A DNA stretch of 54,473 nucleotides. Origin: an uncultured Nitrospira sp. Its GTDB lineage: Bacteria; Nitrospirota; Nitrospiria; Nitrospirales; Nitrospiraceae. Shown piece by piece: positions 16,064 to 24,803 of the stretch. The notes beneath the pieces are model-generated. The model did no database searches and had not been told where the DNA came from. It worked only from the letters and a program-made list of their open reading frames with translations. Position 1 is the stretch's first letter, and each line of letters opens with the position of its first letter. The translations under genes and the position numbers were made by a program. Location: the NCBI GenBank assembly GCA_946479785.1, contig CAMLHQ010000013.1, positions 1 to 54,473 on the forward strand, written 5' to 3'.

Positions 16064-17602
16064 TCAGGACGACAGACGATAGATTGACACTTTCCGGTCT
16101 TCGTAGATTCTGGTCCAGGCAGCTTCATGGGCCAGACTCTGATCTAGCAACGTTTGTTTTTTCACTACGGCCCAATCGACGGAGTATTTTTTGAGTACGC
16201 TCAAGTCCGGAGGATCCATTCCGGTCAACGCGACATAATCTCGAAAGATCCGGTACTCTCCCATTTGCCAAGCAGGCATCCGTCCGTCGATAAAGATTTT
16301 GTCTTCGGGCAGCCACCAGAGGAGGAACCCGCCATAGGCATAGTCGTTATACAGACGCTGACCGACCAACTCGCGATGGGTTTTGACCCATTCGACCGCT
16401 TCAATGGGATAGGACGTGCCTCTAAAATATTCTGCGGGCCTGGTACCCGATTGGATGACATGCTGAAGGTGTGCAGGACCCAGCCAGAACAGTAGAGCTC
16501 CGACGGCGGCCGCTGCCGCGAAACTCCCCCTCTTACTTAATACCGGCCCCGAACGGAACCAACCCTGAAGACGCTCAAACCCCTGGGCTAAGAGTTCCGC
16601 GCAGAGAGGAAGACTGACGATGAGGAAAAACGGAACGTTTCGCATGTGCCGAAGCGAGAGGACGAGAAACACCCCGCCGACAGCCCAACGCACCGGTTCT
16701 ATCCGTCGATACCACAGCACCATGGCCAGTCCAAGTCCAATCAGATAGAGCGCGTAGCTGCGCCCCGCGACTCCGTTGATCGTCATCGGCTGCCATTCCT
16801 GTAATGTATCGAGCATGAACCGGTTCGACAGCGAGTCGAGGATTTCAACATGCAACCGCCATCCGTAGGGATTGACCAACGTCACGCCTATGGAGAGAAC
16901 CGCAATAAGCATGAGCTGCTTCAGGTCCTCCCATGAGAACAATGGTTCATCAAGCTTACCCATGAACGCGAGACGACAAGCCGACAACCATCTGACTAGT
17001 GCGGTCGTGATGATGATCAGCCCCAACACGAAGAGACCCGCCGTAAAGCCTCCGTGGAGGTTCGCCCACAAAAGGAAGAGTGGCGGAATCGACCATCGGA
17101 CCGAGAGATCACCGGCCTGCCACCGGTTGAGCAGCAGTAGCAGCGTAGCCAGGCCCAACAGCGTGATGAGTTGAGTTCTCGCTCCGAGATAGGGCAGCGC
17201 GACCCAGAGAGAAAGGATACAGGCGAGCAATTGGAAAAGGACCGAGCAGCGTGCCGTCCTGCTGGCCAGTAACCATGCGCTGACTGTCACGGTGCCGAAC
17301 AATATGATAATCCCCAGTCCACCGAACAGTGAGTAGCATCCTCCGATGAGCACATCGGTCAGCCAAGCATGCTCCACCCAGACCCAACCCGACATTGTGT
17401 GTGAGTACGGGTCCGAGTTCGGAAGCGTCCATCCGTTCTGCAGAAAATCCAATCCTGTACGGAGGTGCCAGCCCAAATCCGGCTCCGTCAACGGTTGTAG
17501 GGCAAAATTGAGGATCACCAGAAGGAGCAAGATGTTAAGTGCAGAAACAATAAATGGCTGACGGCAAAGATCGAGCTTCATAACCGATGGCTCATACCTC
17601 AT
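16064..17602 (-). CDS. Polytopic membrane protein, GT-C glycosyltransferase-like
   Basis: A 512-residue protein with about ten to twelve transmembrane segments and a soluble C-terminal part (about 395-512). The first periplasmic loop contains EPDLGWHLRTG...DPYSH...VWVEHAWL, an acidic/His pattern typical of GT-C fold lipid-linked-sugar transferases; assignment to that superfamily is an inference. The start at 17602 is chosen because its ATG overlaps the stop of the carbamoyltransferase gene as TGATG, implying translational coupling; ATG 17581 is an alternative. The pair probably acts on one surface glycan or secondary product. Confidence 0.72.
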   Translation of the reverse strand: MRYEPSVMKLDLCRQPFIVSALNILLLLVILNFALQPLTEPDLGWHLRTGLDFLQNGWTLPNSDPYSHTMSGWVWVEHAWLTDVLIGGCYSLFGGLGIIILFGTVTVSAWLLASRTARCSVLFQLLACILSLWVALPYLGARTQLITLLGLATLLLLLNRWQAGDLSVRWSIPPLFLLWANLHGGFTAGLFVLGLIIITTALVRWLSACRLAFMGKLDEPLFSWEDLKQLMLIAVLSIGVTLVNPYGWRLHVEILDSLSNRFMLDTLQEWQPMTINGVAGRSYALYLIGLGLAMVLWYRRIEPVRWAVGGVFLVLSLRHMRNVPFFLIVSLPLCAELLAQGFERLQGWFRSGPVLSKRGSFAAAAAVGALLFWLGPAHLQHVIQSGTRPAEYFRGTSYPIEAVEWVKTHRELVGQRLYNDYAYGGFLLWWLPEDKIFIDGRMPAWQMGEYRIFRDYVALTGMDPPDLSVLKKYSVDWAVVKKQTLLDQSLAHEAAWTRIYEDRKVSIYRLSS

Positions 17603-19326
17603 CACCATGCAATGCGGTTTGCTGGTCGTTTGACCAACAGATTTCCCATGACCAGCCAATCCACTTCCGTCCGGAGGAAACAGCGGACCGCCTCCTGCGG
17701 GGTGCAGACGATCGGTTCATGCACGTTGAAGGAGGTATTCAACAGGACCGGCACGCCCGTGTGCCGCGCGAAGGTCTCCAAGAGAAGGCGGTAGAGGGGA
17801 TTTGAATCAACGTCGACTGTCTGCACTCTGGCTGAGCCATCGACATGGACCACCGCAGGAATCACCCCTTTCATCGAGGATTGCACCGGTGCTGTACAGA
17901 GCATAAACGGAGAAGGACCCGGCAGATCAAAGTACTCAGCAGCCCTTTCTTCCAACACGGAAGGCGCGAAAGGGCGAAACGGTTCGCGCAGTTTCACTTT
18001 GCTGTTGATCAAGGCCCTGATGTCTTCCCGGCGGGGATCGGCTAAGAGGCTTCTGTTGCCCAGCGCGCGGGGCCCCCATTCCATTCGCCCTTGAAACCAG
18101 AACACTAAGCGCCCACCTGCTAACTCTCTGGCGACCCTCTCGCACAGTGCAGAATCAGCAAGCCGTTCGACCGCCAATCCTGTTCCTTCAAGCGCGGCCC
18201 GGCAAGCCTGCTCTGAAAATTCCGGCCCCCAAGCAGCGGAACGCATGACCTTCCGCTCGGAGAAACGTCCCGTTCGATGCGTTAGCCACAAGGCTGCGCC
18301 GAGGGCGGCTCCGGAATCCCCAGCTGCGGGCGGCACGTACAGCTCGTGAAATCCCGCCTCCCGCCAAAGCCGTCTGTTGGCAACGCAGTTATAGGCTACA
18401 CCACCGGCCAGGCAGAGCCGATCCTCGTTCGTCAACCTTTTCAACTCTCGGGCAAGATGAAGCAGCGTGTCTTCCAGCGCCAACTGTGCGCTGGCCGCGA
18501 GGTCTTGGTGACGCTGTGTGATTTCTTCTTCCGGCAGCCGTGCTGGACCAAACAGGCGGACGAAATCCGGCGAAAATATTCGATGCCGTGCGAGATGAAA
18601 ATCCAATAGACGTGTATTGAGATGAACCTCCCCATCCGGCAAGGAGCGCAACACCTGACTCCTCAAGGCTTGAGCAAACCGCGGTTCCCCATACCCTGCC
18701 AAGCCCATCACGATGTATTCGTCATGGTCCGGTTTGAAGCCCAGATAGGCCGTGATCGCCGCGTAGAACTGGCCCAAAGAATGGGGAAGCGGAATACGTT
18801 TGAGGACGCGTATATGATCTGGATCCGCGTGAGCGAGCATCGTCGTGTGGGCTTCCGATGCCCCGTCCACCACCAGCACTGCTGCACATTCGAAGGGTGA
18901 GACCAGCATCGCGCTGGCGGCATGGCAAAGATGGTGATCGAGAAAAACCGGCGGGGGGCACGGCGTGCCGTCGATGCGGCGCGAAAGGTAGGACCGCAGA
19001 AATGCCAGCTCTTTCCACTCATGAGCCAGTCGATCCGCGCTTCGCGCGCCTTTCACCCGAAACAGCTGCGGCGACCGGAGCATGGACCCGATCGCGAGCC
19101 TGGCGCGTCGGCCGATCTGCCAATACTTCCACGGCACCGCTACGGCATCGACGTCGCAAAGACGAACACCGGCCGTCTGTAGACAGAATCGAATAGCATG
19201 TACCGGCAAGGCTGTGACATGCTTGATCCGAACAAACCGTTCTTCCTCGGCAGCGGCGATGATCCGGCCGTTTTCGACCAAGGCTGCCGCGGCATCCCGC
19301 ATGTTCGACAGGCCAAGCGTCAGCAT
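17602..19326 (-). CDS. Carbamoyltransferase of the NodU/CmcH/TobZ family
   Basis: A 574-residue protein with a Kae1-like N-terminal domain: LGLSNMRDAAAALV at the start, DHHLCHAASAM at 130-140 (metal-binding His residues) and VDGASE at 153-158. The C-terminal YrdC-like part has WFQGRMEWGPRALGNRSLLADPR and LNTSFNVHEPIVCTP. The family makes carbamoyl-adenylate from carbamoyl phosphate and ATP and transfers the carbamoyl group to a hydroxyl of a sugar or small molecule. It is coupled to the membrane protein gene at 16064 by a TGATG overlap. The acceptor is unknown. Confidence 0.92.
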   Translation of the reverse strand: MLTLGLSNMRDAAAALVENGRIIAAAEEERFVRIKHVTALPVHAIRFCLQTAGVRLCDVDAVAVPWKYWQIGRRARLAIGSMLRSPQLFRVKGARSADRLAHEWKELAFLRSYLSRRIDGTPCPPPVFLDHHLCHAASAMLVSPFECAAVLVVDGASEAHTTMLAHADPDHIRVLKRIPLPHSLGQFYAAITAYLGFKPDHDEYIVMGLAGYGEPRFAQALRSQVLRSLPDGEVHLNTRLLDFHLARHRIFSPDFVRLFGPARLPEEEITQRHQDLAASAQLALEDTLLHLARELKRLTNEDRLCLAGGVAYNCVANRRLWREAGFHELYVPPAAGDSGAALGAALWLTHRTGRFSERKVMRSAAWGPEFSEQACRAALEGTGLAVERLADSALCERVARELAGGRLVFWFQGRMEWGPRALGNRSLLADPRREDIRALINSKVKLREPFRPFAPSVLEERAAEYFDLPGPSPFMLCTAPVQSSMKGVIPAVVHVDGSARVQTVDVDSNPLYRLLLETFARHTGVPVLLNTSFNVHEPIVCTPQEAVRCFLRTEVDWLVMGNLLVKRPANRIAW

Positions 19327-19434
19327 GGTAGGGCAGCATAATTGGAGCGTCGATCCATGGCAAGGGTGGATGACGGCGGGTTGCTTTCCGTCAATGTTTC
19401 CGGTACGGTGCGACTCTGAACCAGGGATGGGATA

Positions 19435-21291
19435 TTGCAGACGTTAAGCCGCTCCCTCGCCGCGCTAATTCTCCCAGTCGGACCGTTCGTCCGCCGGTTG
19501 ATCATCGTCCTTATGTGTCTTTTCGTCTCAGGATGCGCAAAGCTGGAATTTCCTGAGATGGGTGAGCCCTTGCCTAACGCGGTAAAACTCGAGATTCCTG
19601 CCGCCATCAAAGAGTTGACTGTGGAATATGTCGATTCTTGTGGCCATATACAGCAAATCCCGCTGGGGTCTCGTCTGGAAGAAGCTCTTGTGGAGGGAGC
19701 CTACCGAACCTTCAAATCTGTGTCGTATGAAGGCGGAGGGCCCAAAGGCGCAACGCCGGAAGCGGTCTTGCGAGTGGATCTCGTCAACTGGTCCTTCAAG
19801 CTCCAGCAAGATAATTTGTACGATCGGGTGCCTGCTAATCTTAAACTGAACGCGATGGCGCGGGTATTTGATCTCAACGGAAAACCACTTCGTGAATCCG
19901 AAATCAAAGTGGATCGACTGGAACGTGTAAGGATCGAACCGGTCCAAAAAAACTGTAACTATATTATCGACCCCTTCATCCAGGACACGGCAGTTGATTT
20001 TGCCACCAAGGTCACGTTGGAAGTGCGCCAAGCCTTTGGTGGAAAAACGGCGAGGTCAGCTGAGACGACGACTCCTCCTGCTGTAGCTGCTGCGGCTATA
20101 CCAAGTATGGCGGCAGCTTCTTCAAGCTTGCGCTTCAAAGCCACTGTGCTCGATGAAAACGGCAATCTGCTGTTCGAGGGCGGCGAGCGTATCCGGGTGC
20201 GCGTCGATGTCGTGAACAGCGGCGATCAAGAACTCCAGAACGTCACAGCAAACCTGACCGGCACCCCCACGTTGATCGCGCAATTTCCCGCCACCACGCT
20301 GTCGGCGGGGCGCCTGCAACCGGGACAATCACGATCTATCGAATTTGTCGCCACGCTCCCGCAAGCCGCACAGCAACAGAAAGCCGATTTACAGGTGGGC
20401 GTCTTCGATCCCGCAACCGGTGCTCCGCCTTCGCAGGCACTCTCGCTCTCGATTCAACCAACTGGCACGAAGGCCGACGATATCGATCAGATCCCTGCGG
20501 CGGCTGCCGAATTCAAGCGCCCCAATACCTATCTGTTATCGATCGGTATTGGTGCGTATCGCGACCAACAACTTTCTATTAGGAAGTACGCAGCCTCGGA
20601 CGCAGAACTGATCACTACCTATTTTCAATCGTTGGGTGGATTGCCCGCGTCGAATGTGCGACTGCTTCAAGATTGGAAAGCGCTGCGCCCTGATATCGAT
20701 GAAGCACTGCTTGACTGGCTGCCGGGGCACATGAACAAAGATGCGGTGGTGATCGTCTACTTTGCCGGGCTCGCCACCGTCGGGCCAACCGGCGACGTCT
20801 ATCTCGTTCCGTATGACGGTAACGCCGTCAACCCATCCCGTTCCTATCCCCTTAAAGACCTGGAAGCCGCATTAAATCGTTTGAGGGCCAAACAGACACT
20901 GTTTCTGTTCGATGGAATGGTGGCAAGGCTGGGAGGAGATGGCCGTACCAAAACCGGTCTTCCTCAGTGGAATCCGTCCGGAAGTTCCACGGTCCATGTC
21001 ATTGCCACGAACGGAATGGGAAAGGTTGTGGAAGACGAGGATCACCGGCATGGGCTGTTCACCTATTACCTGTTGCGAGCCCTTCGAGGTGAATCCGACC
21101 TCAACCGGGACGGTGAAGTGACGTTGGGAGAAGCGATCGCCTATCTCAATCAGAAAGTCCTGTGGGCCTCCAAGACTCGGTACGGACAGGAGCAGCGTCC
21201 CGCCGTGCTGCCGCCGCTGAAGGCGACCGATGCAGCCAGCGGGCTCGCCCTTACCAAACTGGCCGCCATCCGAGCCATGGAAGTTCCATAA
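19435..21291 (+). CDS. Lipoprotein with a catalytically dead caspase-like domain
   Basis: A 618-residue protein starting at TTG (19435), with a lipobox FVSGC at Cys34. Three parts are visible: an N-terminal lipoprotein domain (about 38-200), an Ig/CARDB-like beta domain (about 231-343) and a C-terminal caspase (peptidase C14)-like domain (about 362-610). In that last domain the YFxGHG His is replaced by Leu446 (YFAGLA) and the DxCHSG Cys by Met495 (DGMVAR), so both catalytic residues are missing. Near the end is an EF-hand-like DLNRDGEVTLGE segment. It is probably a surface-lipidated binding or scaffold protein rather than a protease. It is monocistronic, with a terminator at 21338-21370. Confidence 0.8.
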   Translation: MQTLSRSLAALILPVGPFVRRLIIVLMCLFVSGCAKLEFPEMGEPLPNAVKLEIPAAIKELTVEYVDSCGHIQQIPLGSRLEEALVEGAYRTFKSVSYEGGGPKGATPEAVLRVDLVNWSFKLQQDNLYDRVPANLKLNAMARVFDLNGKPLRESEIKVDRLERVRIEPVQKNCNYIIDPFIQDTAVDFATKVTLEVRQAFGGKTARSAETTTPPAVAAAAIPSMAAASSSLRFKATVLDENGNLLFEGGERIRVRVDVVNSGDQELQNVTANLTGTPTLIAQFPATTLSAGRLQPGQSRSIEFVATLPQAAQQQKADLQVGVFDPATGAPPSQALSLSIQPTGTKADDIDQIPAAAAEFKRPNTYLLSIGIGAYRDQQLSIRKYAASDAELITTYFQSLGGLPASNVRLLQDWKALRPDIDEALLDWLPGHMNKDAVVIVYFAGLATVGPTGDVYLVPYDGNAVNPSRSYPLKDLEAALNRLRAKQTLFLFDGMVARLGGDGRTKTGLPQWNPSGSSTVHVIATNGMGKVVEDEDHRHGLFTYYLLRALRGESDLNRDGEVTLGEAIAYLNQKVLWASKTRYGQEQRPAVLPPLKATDAASGLALTKLAAIRAMEVP

Positions 21292-21337
21292 CGCATAAGC
21301 GCAATAAGCGAGGCGGTCGCGCCTTGCACCAAATAAA

Positions 21338-21370
21338 AAGGGGTGGAGGACTCTCTGTCCTCCACCCCTT
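21338..21370. terminator. Bidirectional terminator between caspase-like and cytochrome c genes
   Basis: A perfect 13-bp stem (AAGGGGTGGAGGA and complement) with a 7-base loop. The minus strand runs on as TTTATTTGG. It lies 46 bases after one stop and 22 bases after the other of two convergent genes. Confidence 0.88.
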
Positions 21371-21392
21371 CGTGAATCATAACCCTACGAGA

Positions 21393-21842
21393 TTACTCTT
21401 CGCCTTTGCAGAAGCTCCGCTCGTAATTGATGATCGTCCAAGCTTCTTCTTCGGTAATCGCAGCTGGAATCAATGAAACCATCCCGGTTCCCGCGCTGCC
21501 GTTCTTGATGACCCAGAACAACTCACCGTCTTTCCGCTTCTTGTGGAACTTGCAGTTCGTGAAGTTGCGCGGGCTCGGATTCAGGATCGCACCGGCAGGA
21601 CCATCGCCCTTCCCTTCCTTGCCGTGACAATTGAAGCAGGTACCCTTGCCCTCGAACAACGCCTTACCCTTGGCGACGTTCTCCGGGGTGTTCGCCACTG
21701 GATTCTTCATGGCTTTGGCTTCCGCCATCTGATCCGGCGGCACGCGAGGCTTGAGCGGATCCTTCTCTTCCGCTCCGACCATGGTGGCCGAGAGCAACAT
21801 TACTGCTGCAATGACTCCGATAAACTTAGACAGATACCCCAT
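21393..21842 (-). CDS. Periplasmic monohaem cytochrome c
   Basis: A 149-residue class I cytochrome c. A signal peptide (about 1-24, ending VGA) is followed by a haem motif CFNCH at 69-73 and a probable Met121 axial ligand in GTGMVSL. Two further cysteines (97 and 146) could form a disulfide. AGGAGG precedes the ATG. A strong promoter lies at 21934-21963 and a terminator just downstream, so it is a single-gene unit, likely well expressed. It is a soluble electron carrier; its partners cannot be told from context. Confidence 0.9.
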   Translation of the reverse strand: MGYLSKFIGVIAAVMLLSATMVGAEEKDPLKPRVPPDQMAEAKAMKNPVANTPENVAKGKALFEGKGTCFNCHGKEGKGDGPAGAILNPSPRNFTNCKFHKKRKDGELFWVIKNGSAGTGMVSLIPAAITEEEAWTIINYERSFCKGEE

Positions 21843-21933
21843 CAGACTTCCTCCTTGTTATTGAAACCACCGTACGTCAACTCGGCCTCAGGCCGCTGGC
21901 TCACGTGTCACATAAAGGCAATAAAGCGTCGGA

Positions 21934-21963
21934 AATATAGCAACGGCCTTTCACGCTTGTCAA
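21934..21963 (-). promoter_or_regulatory. Strong sigma70-type promoter for the cytochrome c gene
   Basis: On the minus strand: TTGACA (21958-21963), 18-base spacer, TATATT (21934-21939). This predicts a start near 21927 and a leader of about 85 bases before the cytochrome ATG. Confidence 0.75.
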
Positions 21964-22280
21964 GCAAACTGGTCAGGATACTTGCGAGTGAACTGATAGG
22001 TTCCTCCAATGAGATCTTGAAGAAACCGCCCTCAATTCCAACCAGGGTCTCAACCGGTGAATCAATCAAACGCCATGCCAAAATAAACACGTCATGCATT
22101 TCCAAAATTTCGCCAAGTTAGAGATCATGAACGTTGAACCGAGGCTTACACGTACTCGTTGCTATGACCATTGCGCCACACTGACGACCGCATTGCCACA
22201 GAGGAGATAGGAAACTCACGAAGGCATGGGAGATGATCAGTCGGTCGGAGGACGATCGAGAGGAATCGCTCAGGGACGGC
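21964..22280. other. Non-coding stretch between the cytochrome c promoter and rodZ
   Basis: Together with the promoter region this is the longest gene-free interval in the window (21843-22280). I see no convincing reading frame, RNA gene, repeat or hairpin in it. It separates the end of the long tol-to-rodZ minus-strand run from the cytochrome unit. Confidence 0.6.
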
Positions 22281-23207
22281 TTAACGTTTCAACAGAATAT
22301 CCCGGGCAACTTTCCCGCTGGGCCCGAAAGGTTTCTGGGGTTTTCCATTCAGCTCCGCCTTCACGCCTCCCGCATTACCAAGCGTCAGGATAAACTGGTC
22401 CTGGGCTTTCCACTTGGCCTTCTCACCGGGCCGCAAAAGCGCTTCCTGGGGGCTCCCGCCATCGATCTGAATGACGACCCAGCTGAGTTCTGTCGCTTCA
22501 AGGTCCAGAACCAACGGATCCTCCGCATTCGCCGAGCCATCCAGCGCGAGTCCGCCCAGCGCCCCATCACTGCTCACCAACGGCGGAGGGGTTGCCGACT
22601 GTTGCGGCACTGCGGCTGTCACAGTTGGAGGAGCGGCTCCATGGGCAGGGCTCGCGTCATTTCGCGTCGCTGCAGGAGGAGGCTGAGTCTCCGGTGGTTT
22701 CGGTTTTATGGCAGCGGTGTTTCCCTCTGGACGAACCGGCACATCAGTCTTAGCCGCTTCCGGCACGGGCATGCGCTTCGCCGCTGTCGGAGGCGGCTCT
22801 GTTGGCGTCCGCCGAACCAGCAGAGACGATTGCTCGCGGCTGAGAAGAATGATGAGCGTGAGGATCGCGATCCCAATCGCAATGGCGACAGCCTTCCGAT
22901 TGGCTTGGCGCTTGCGTTCTTCCTCGGCCTGCCGGACTTTGAGGCGCTCCCGCTCGTCCTGCTTCTCATAGAAGGCTCCGGCGGATTGGATGAACCGGTG
23001 GATGGCGTCTTCCTCATCCAGCCCCAACGATCGCGCATAGGATCTGACGAACCCCCTCGCAAAGACCTGATCGGGGAGCTTGGCGAAGTTGCCCTCTTCC
23101 AGCGCCTTGACGAAATCCGCACGAATTCTCGTTTTGGAAGCCACCTCGTCCACGGTGAGCCCCTTGGTTTCCCTCACCTGCTTGAAAAAATCTCCGATTG
23201 AGTCCAT
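22281..23207 (-). CDS. rodZ: RodZ-like cytoskeletal/helix-turn-helix membrane protein
   Basis: A 308-residue single-pass protein with the RodZ architecture: an N-terminal Cro-like HTH (about 4-65, with VRETKGLTVDEVASKTRI), a basic juxtamembrane stretch (about 80-104), one membrane segment (about 105-122), a Pro/Ala-rich linker (about 128-215) and a C-terminal beta domain of the DUF4115 type (about 228-306). RodZ links MreB to the elongation machinery and sets cell shape. It is the last gene of the long minus-strand run, 10 bases after the TPR lipoprotein gene. No mreB is in the window. Confidence 0.83.
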   Translation of the reverse strand: MDSIGDFFKQVRETKGLTVDEVASKTRIRADFVKALEEGNFAKLPDQVFARGFVRSYARSLGLDEEDAIHRFIQSAGAFYEKQDERERLKVRQAEEERKRQANRKAVAIAIGIAILTLIILLSREQSSLLVRRTPTEPPPTAAKRMPVPEAAKTDVPVRPEGNTAAIKPKPPETQPPPAATRNDASPAHGAAPPTVTAAVPQQSATPPPLVSSDGALGGLALDGSANAEDPLVLDLEATELSWVVIQIDGGSPQEALLRPGEKAKWKAQDQFILTLGNAGGVKAELNGKPQKPFGPSGKVARDILLKR

Positions 23208-23217
23208 GCGTCTCTCT

Positions 23218-23889
23218 TTACGGCTTCAGCCGTGCCAGAATTTCCTTGGCGGCAACTGCATAATCGCCGGTTTTGTCCAAGGTCGTCACTTTCGTCAACG
23301 CTTCTTTCGCCCGGCGTTCAAAACCCAGCTTGTAATAGACCCGTCCCAATTCCAGTTGCAACATTGCCGGCGGTACATTGGGTGGACTGACGACCAAGGC
23401 ATCTTCCAAAGCTTCCATGGCGCCTTGGAAATCCCCTTCATGGGCCAACGCCGTGCCGAGATGGAACCGTGCAAGGTCGGGCGTGATGTAGAGGGGGTTG
23501 CTCAAGGCCCGTCGAAACTCGGCGATGGCATCGGGCCAGCGATCCTGACTCGCCAGGACCTGCCCTAAATAGGTATGCGCTTCGGAATAATTCTCGTCGA
23601 TCCTAATGGCTTCCCGAAACTCAGCCTCAGCTTGAGCAAGCTTTCCCCGGTACACCAGAATGTGGCCGAGTCCATATCGTGCTTCCTTGTTGTCAGGATT
23701 GAGCTGCACTGCCTTTTGAAACGACACAAAGGCTTTCTGCCGATCCCTTTCCAGGCTCGCCATACCCTCCTGATAATAGCCCTGGGACTTTTGCTTCGTC
23801 TCCTCCGACGTCGCGCAGCCGCCCAGGACCACAACCGTCATGGCCATCATGGAAAGAAACTGGAGGGTACGCGATCGCACACCGGTCAC
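23218..23889 (-). CDS. TPR-repeat lipoprotein (PilF/NlpI-like)
   Basis: A 223-residue protein with a lipobox VLGGC (Cys25) and about five tetratricopeptide repeats across 35-220 (for example KEARYGLGHILVYRGKLAQAEAEF and SEAHTYLGQVLASQDRW). Such proteins act as outer-membrane assembly or scaffold factors; PilF helps pilotin-dependent secretin assembly, but no pilus gene is nearby, so that role is not claimed. Its start overlaps the kinase stop (ATGA), and rodZ follows directly. Confidence 0.83.
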   Translation of the reverse strand: MTGVRSRTLQFLSMMAMTVVVLGGCATSEETKQKSQGYYQEGMASLERDRQKAFVSFQKAVQLNPDNKEARYGLGHILVYRGKLAQAEAEFREAIRIDENYSEAHTYLGQVLASQDRWPDAIAEFRRALSNPLYITPDLARFHLGTALAHEGDFQGAMEALEDALVVSPPNVPPAMLQLELGRVYYKLGFERRAKEALTKVTTLDKTGDYAVAAKEILARLKP

Positions 23890-24800
23890 GAGATATCCTC
23901 AAAATGGGTGAGCCGTTTGAAGGCTCGGAAGCGTTCCTGGATCTCTTTGTAATCCAGGACTCGCAAACGGTCAAGACTAAAGGCTTCTACGGTAAATGAG
24001 GCCATGACACTTCCGAAGATGATCGCTTGCTTGAACGATTCCACGGAACGGTTCCCTGTCGCCGCAAGATAGCCTAGGAAGCCGCCGGCAAAAGTGTCAC
24101 CGGCGCCGGTCGGATCGCGTACGTCTTCCAAGGGGAACGCCGGTGCGCCGAATACCTGCTTCTGATTGAACATGAGGACCCCGTACTCACCGCGTTTGAT
24201 GATCAGGTGCTTGGGCCCTCGCGCTAAGACATATTGCGCGACTTTCACCAAATTCGAATCGCCACCTAACTCGCGCGCCTCACCGTCATTGATAAGCAGG
24301 ATGTCGACTTTTTCCAACACGCGCCACAAGGCCTCACGCTTCCCGTTAATCCAAAAATTCATGGTGTCGCACTCCACTAATGGAGGTCGAGGAAGTTTTT
24401 GCAACACATCCAGTTGCAACTCGGGATCGATGTTGCCGAGGAAGAGAACCTCAGGAGACTGATAGGATTCTGGAATCTTCGGGCGAAACGTTTCGAACAC
24501 ATTCAACTTTGTATCGAGCGTATGTGCTTCGTTGAGCTGATGCGTGTATTCGCCCTTCCAACGGAATGTCGACCCGGGCCGACGCTCAAGCCCGGTCAGG
24601 TCGATTCCCCGGCTTTTCAGGAACGCGAGATGCTGCGACGGAAAATCTTCACCGACCACGGCAATGAGATCCACTGCGGTAAAATAGCTCGCCGATGTGG
24701 AGAAATAGGTCGCGGACCCCCCGAGCACCTCCGCCGCTTCGCCGAATGGCGTCTTGACCGTGTCCAATGCGACCGAACCGACGACAAGCAGTTTTCCCAT
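23886..24800 (-). CDS. PfkB-family carbohydrate/nucleoside kinase
   Basis: A 304-residue ribokinase-fold kinase. GGSATYFS near 27-34 is the substrate lid region, and the ATP/anion-hole motif DPTGAGDTFAGGF is at 229-241, with Asp235 as catalytic base. It starts 3 bases after mtnP and overlaps the next gene, so the substrate may belong to methylthioadenosine salvage (adenosine, ribose or a methylthioribose derivative). This is an inference from context; the family also includes fructokinases and adenosine kinases. Confidence 0.85.
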   Translation of the reverse strand: MGKLLVVGSVALDTVKTPFGEAAEVLGGSATYFSTSASYFTAVDLIAVVGEDFPSQHLAFLKSRGIDLTGLERRPGSTFRWKGEYTHQLNEAHTLDTKLNVFETFRPKIPESYQSPEVLFLGNIDPELQLDVLQKLPRPPLVECDTMNFWINGKREALWRVLEKVDILLINDGEARELGGDSNLVKVAQYVLARGPKHLIIKRGEYGVLMFNQKQVFGAPAFPLEDVRDPTGAGDTFAGGFLGYLAATGNRSVESFKQAIIFGSVMASFTVEAFSLDRLRVLDYKEIQERFRAFKRLTHFEDIS

Positions 24801-24803
24801 GGT

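Noticed and set aside
21908..22105. 65-codon minus-strand frame before the cytochrome c gene
   Set aside because: It lacks a ribosome site and contains the -35 and -10 elements of the cytochrome promoter, so the region is better explained as regulatory DNA.
22233..23201. 322-codon plus-strand frame over rodZ
   Set aside because: rodZ has a clear domain order; this frame is antisense and Arg-rich without recognisable domains.
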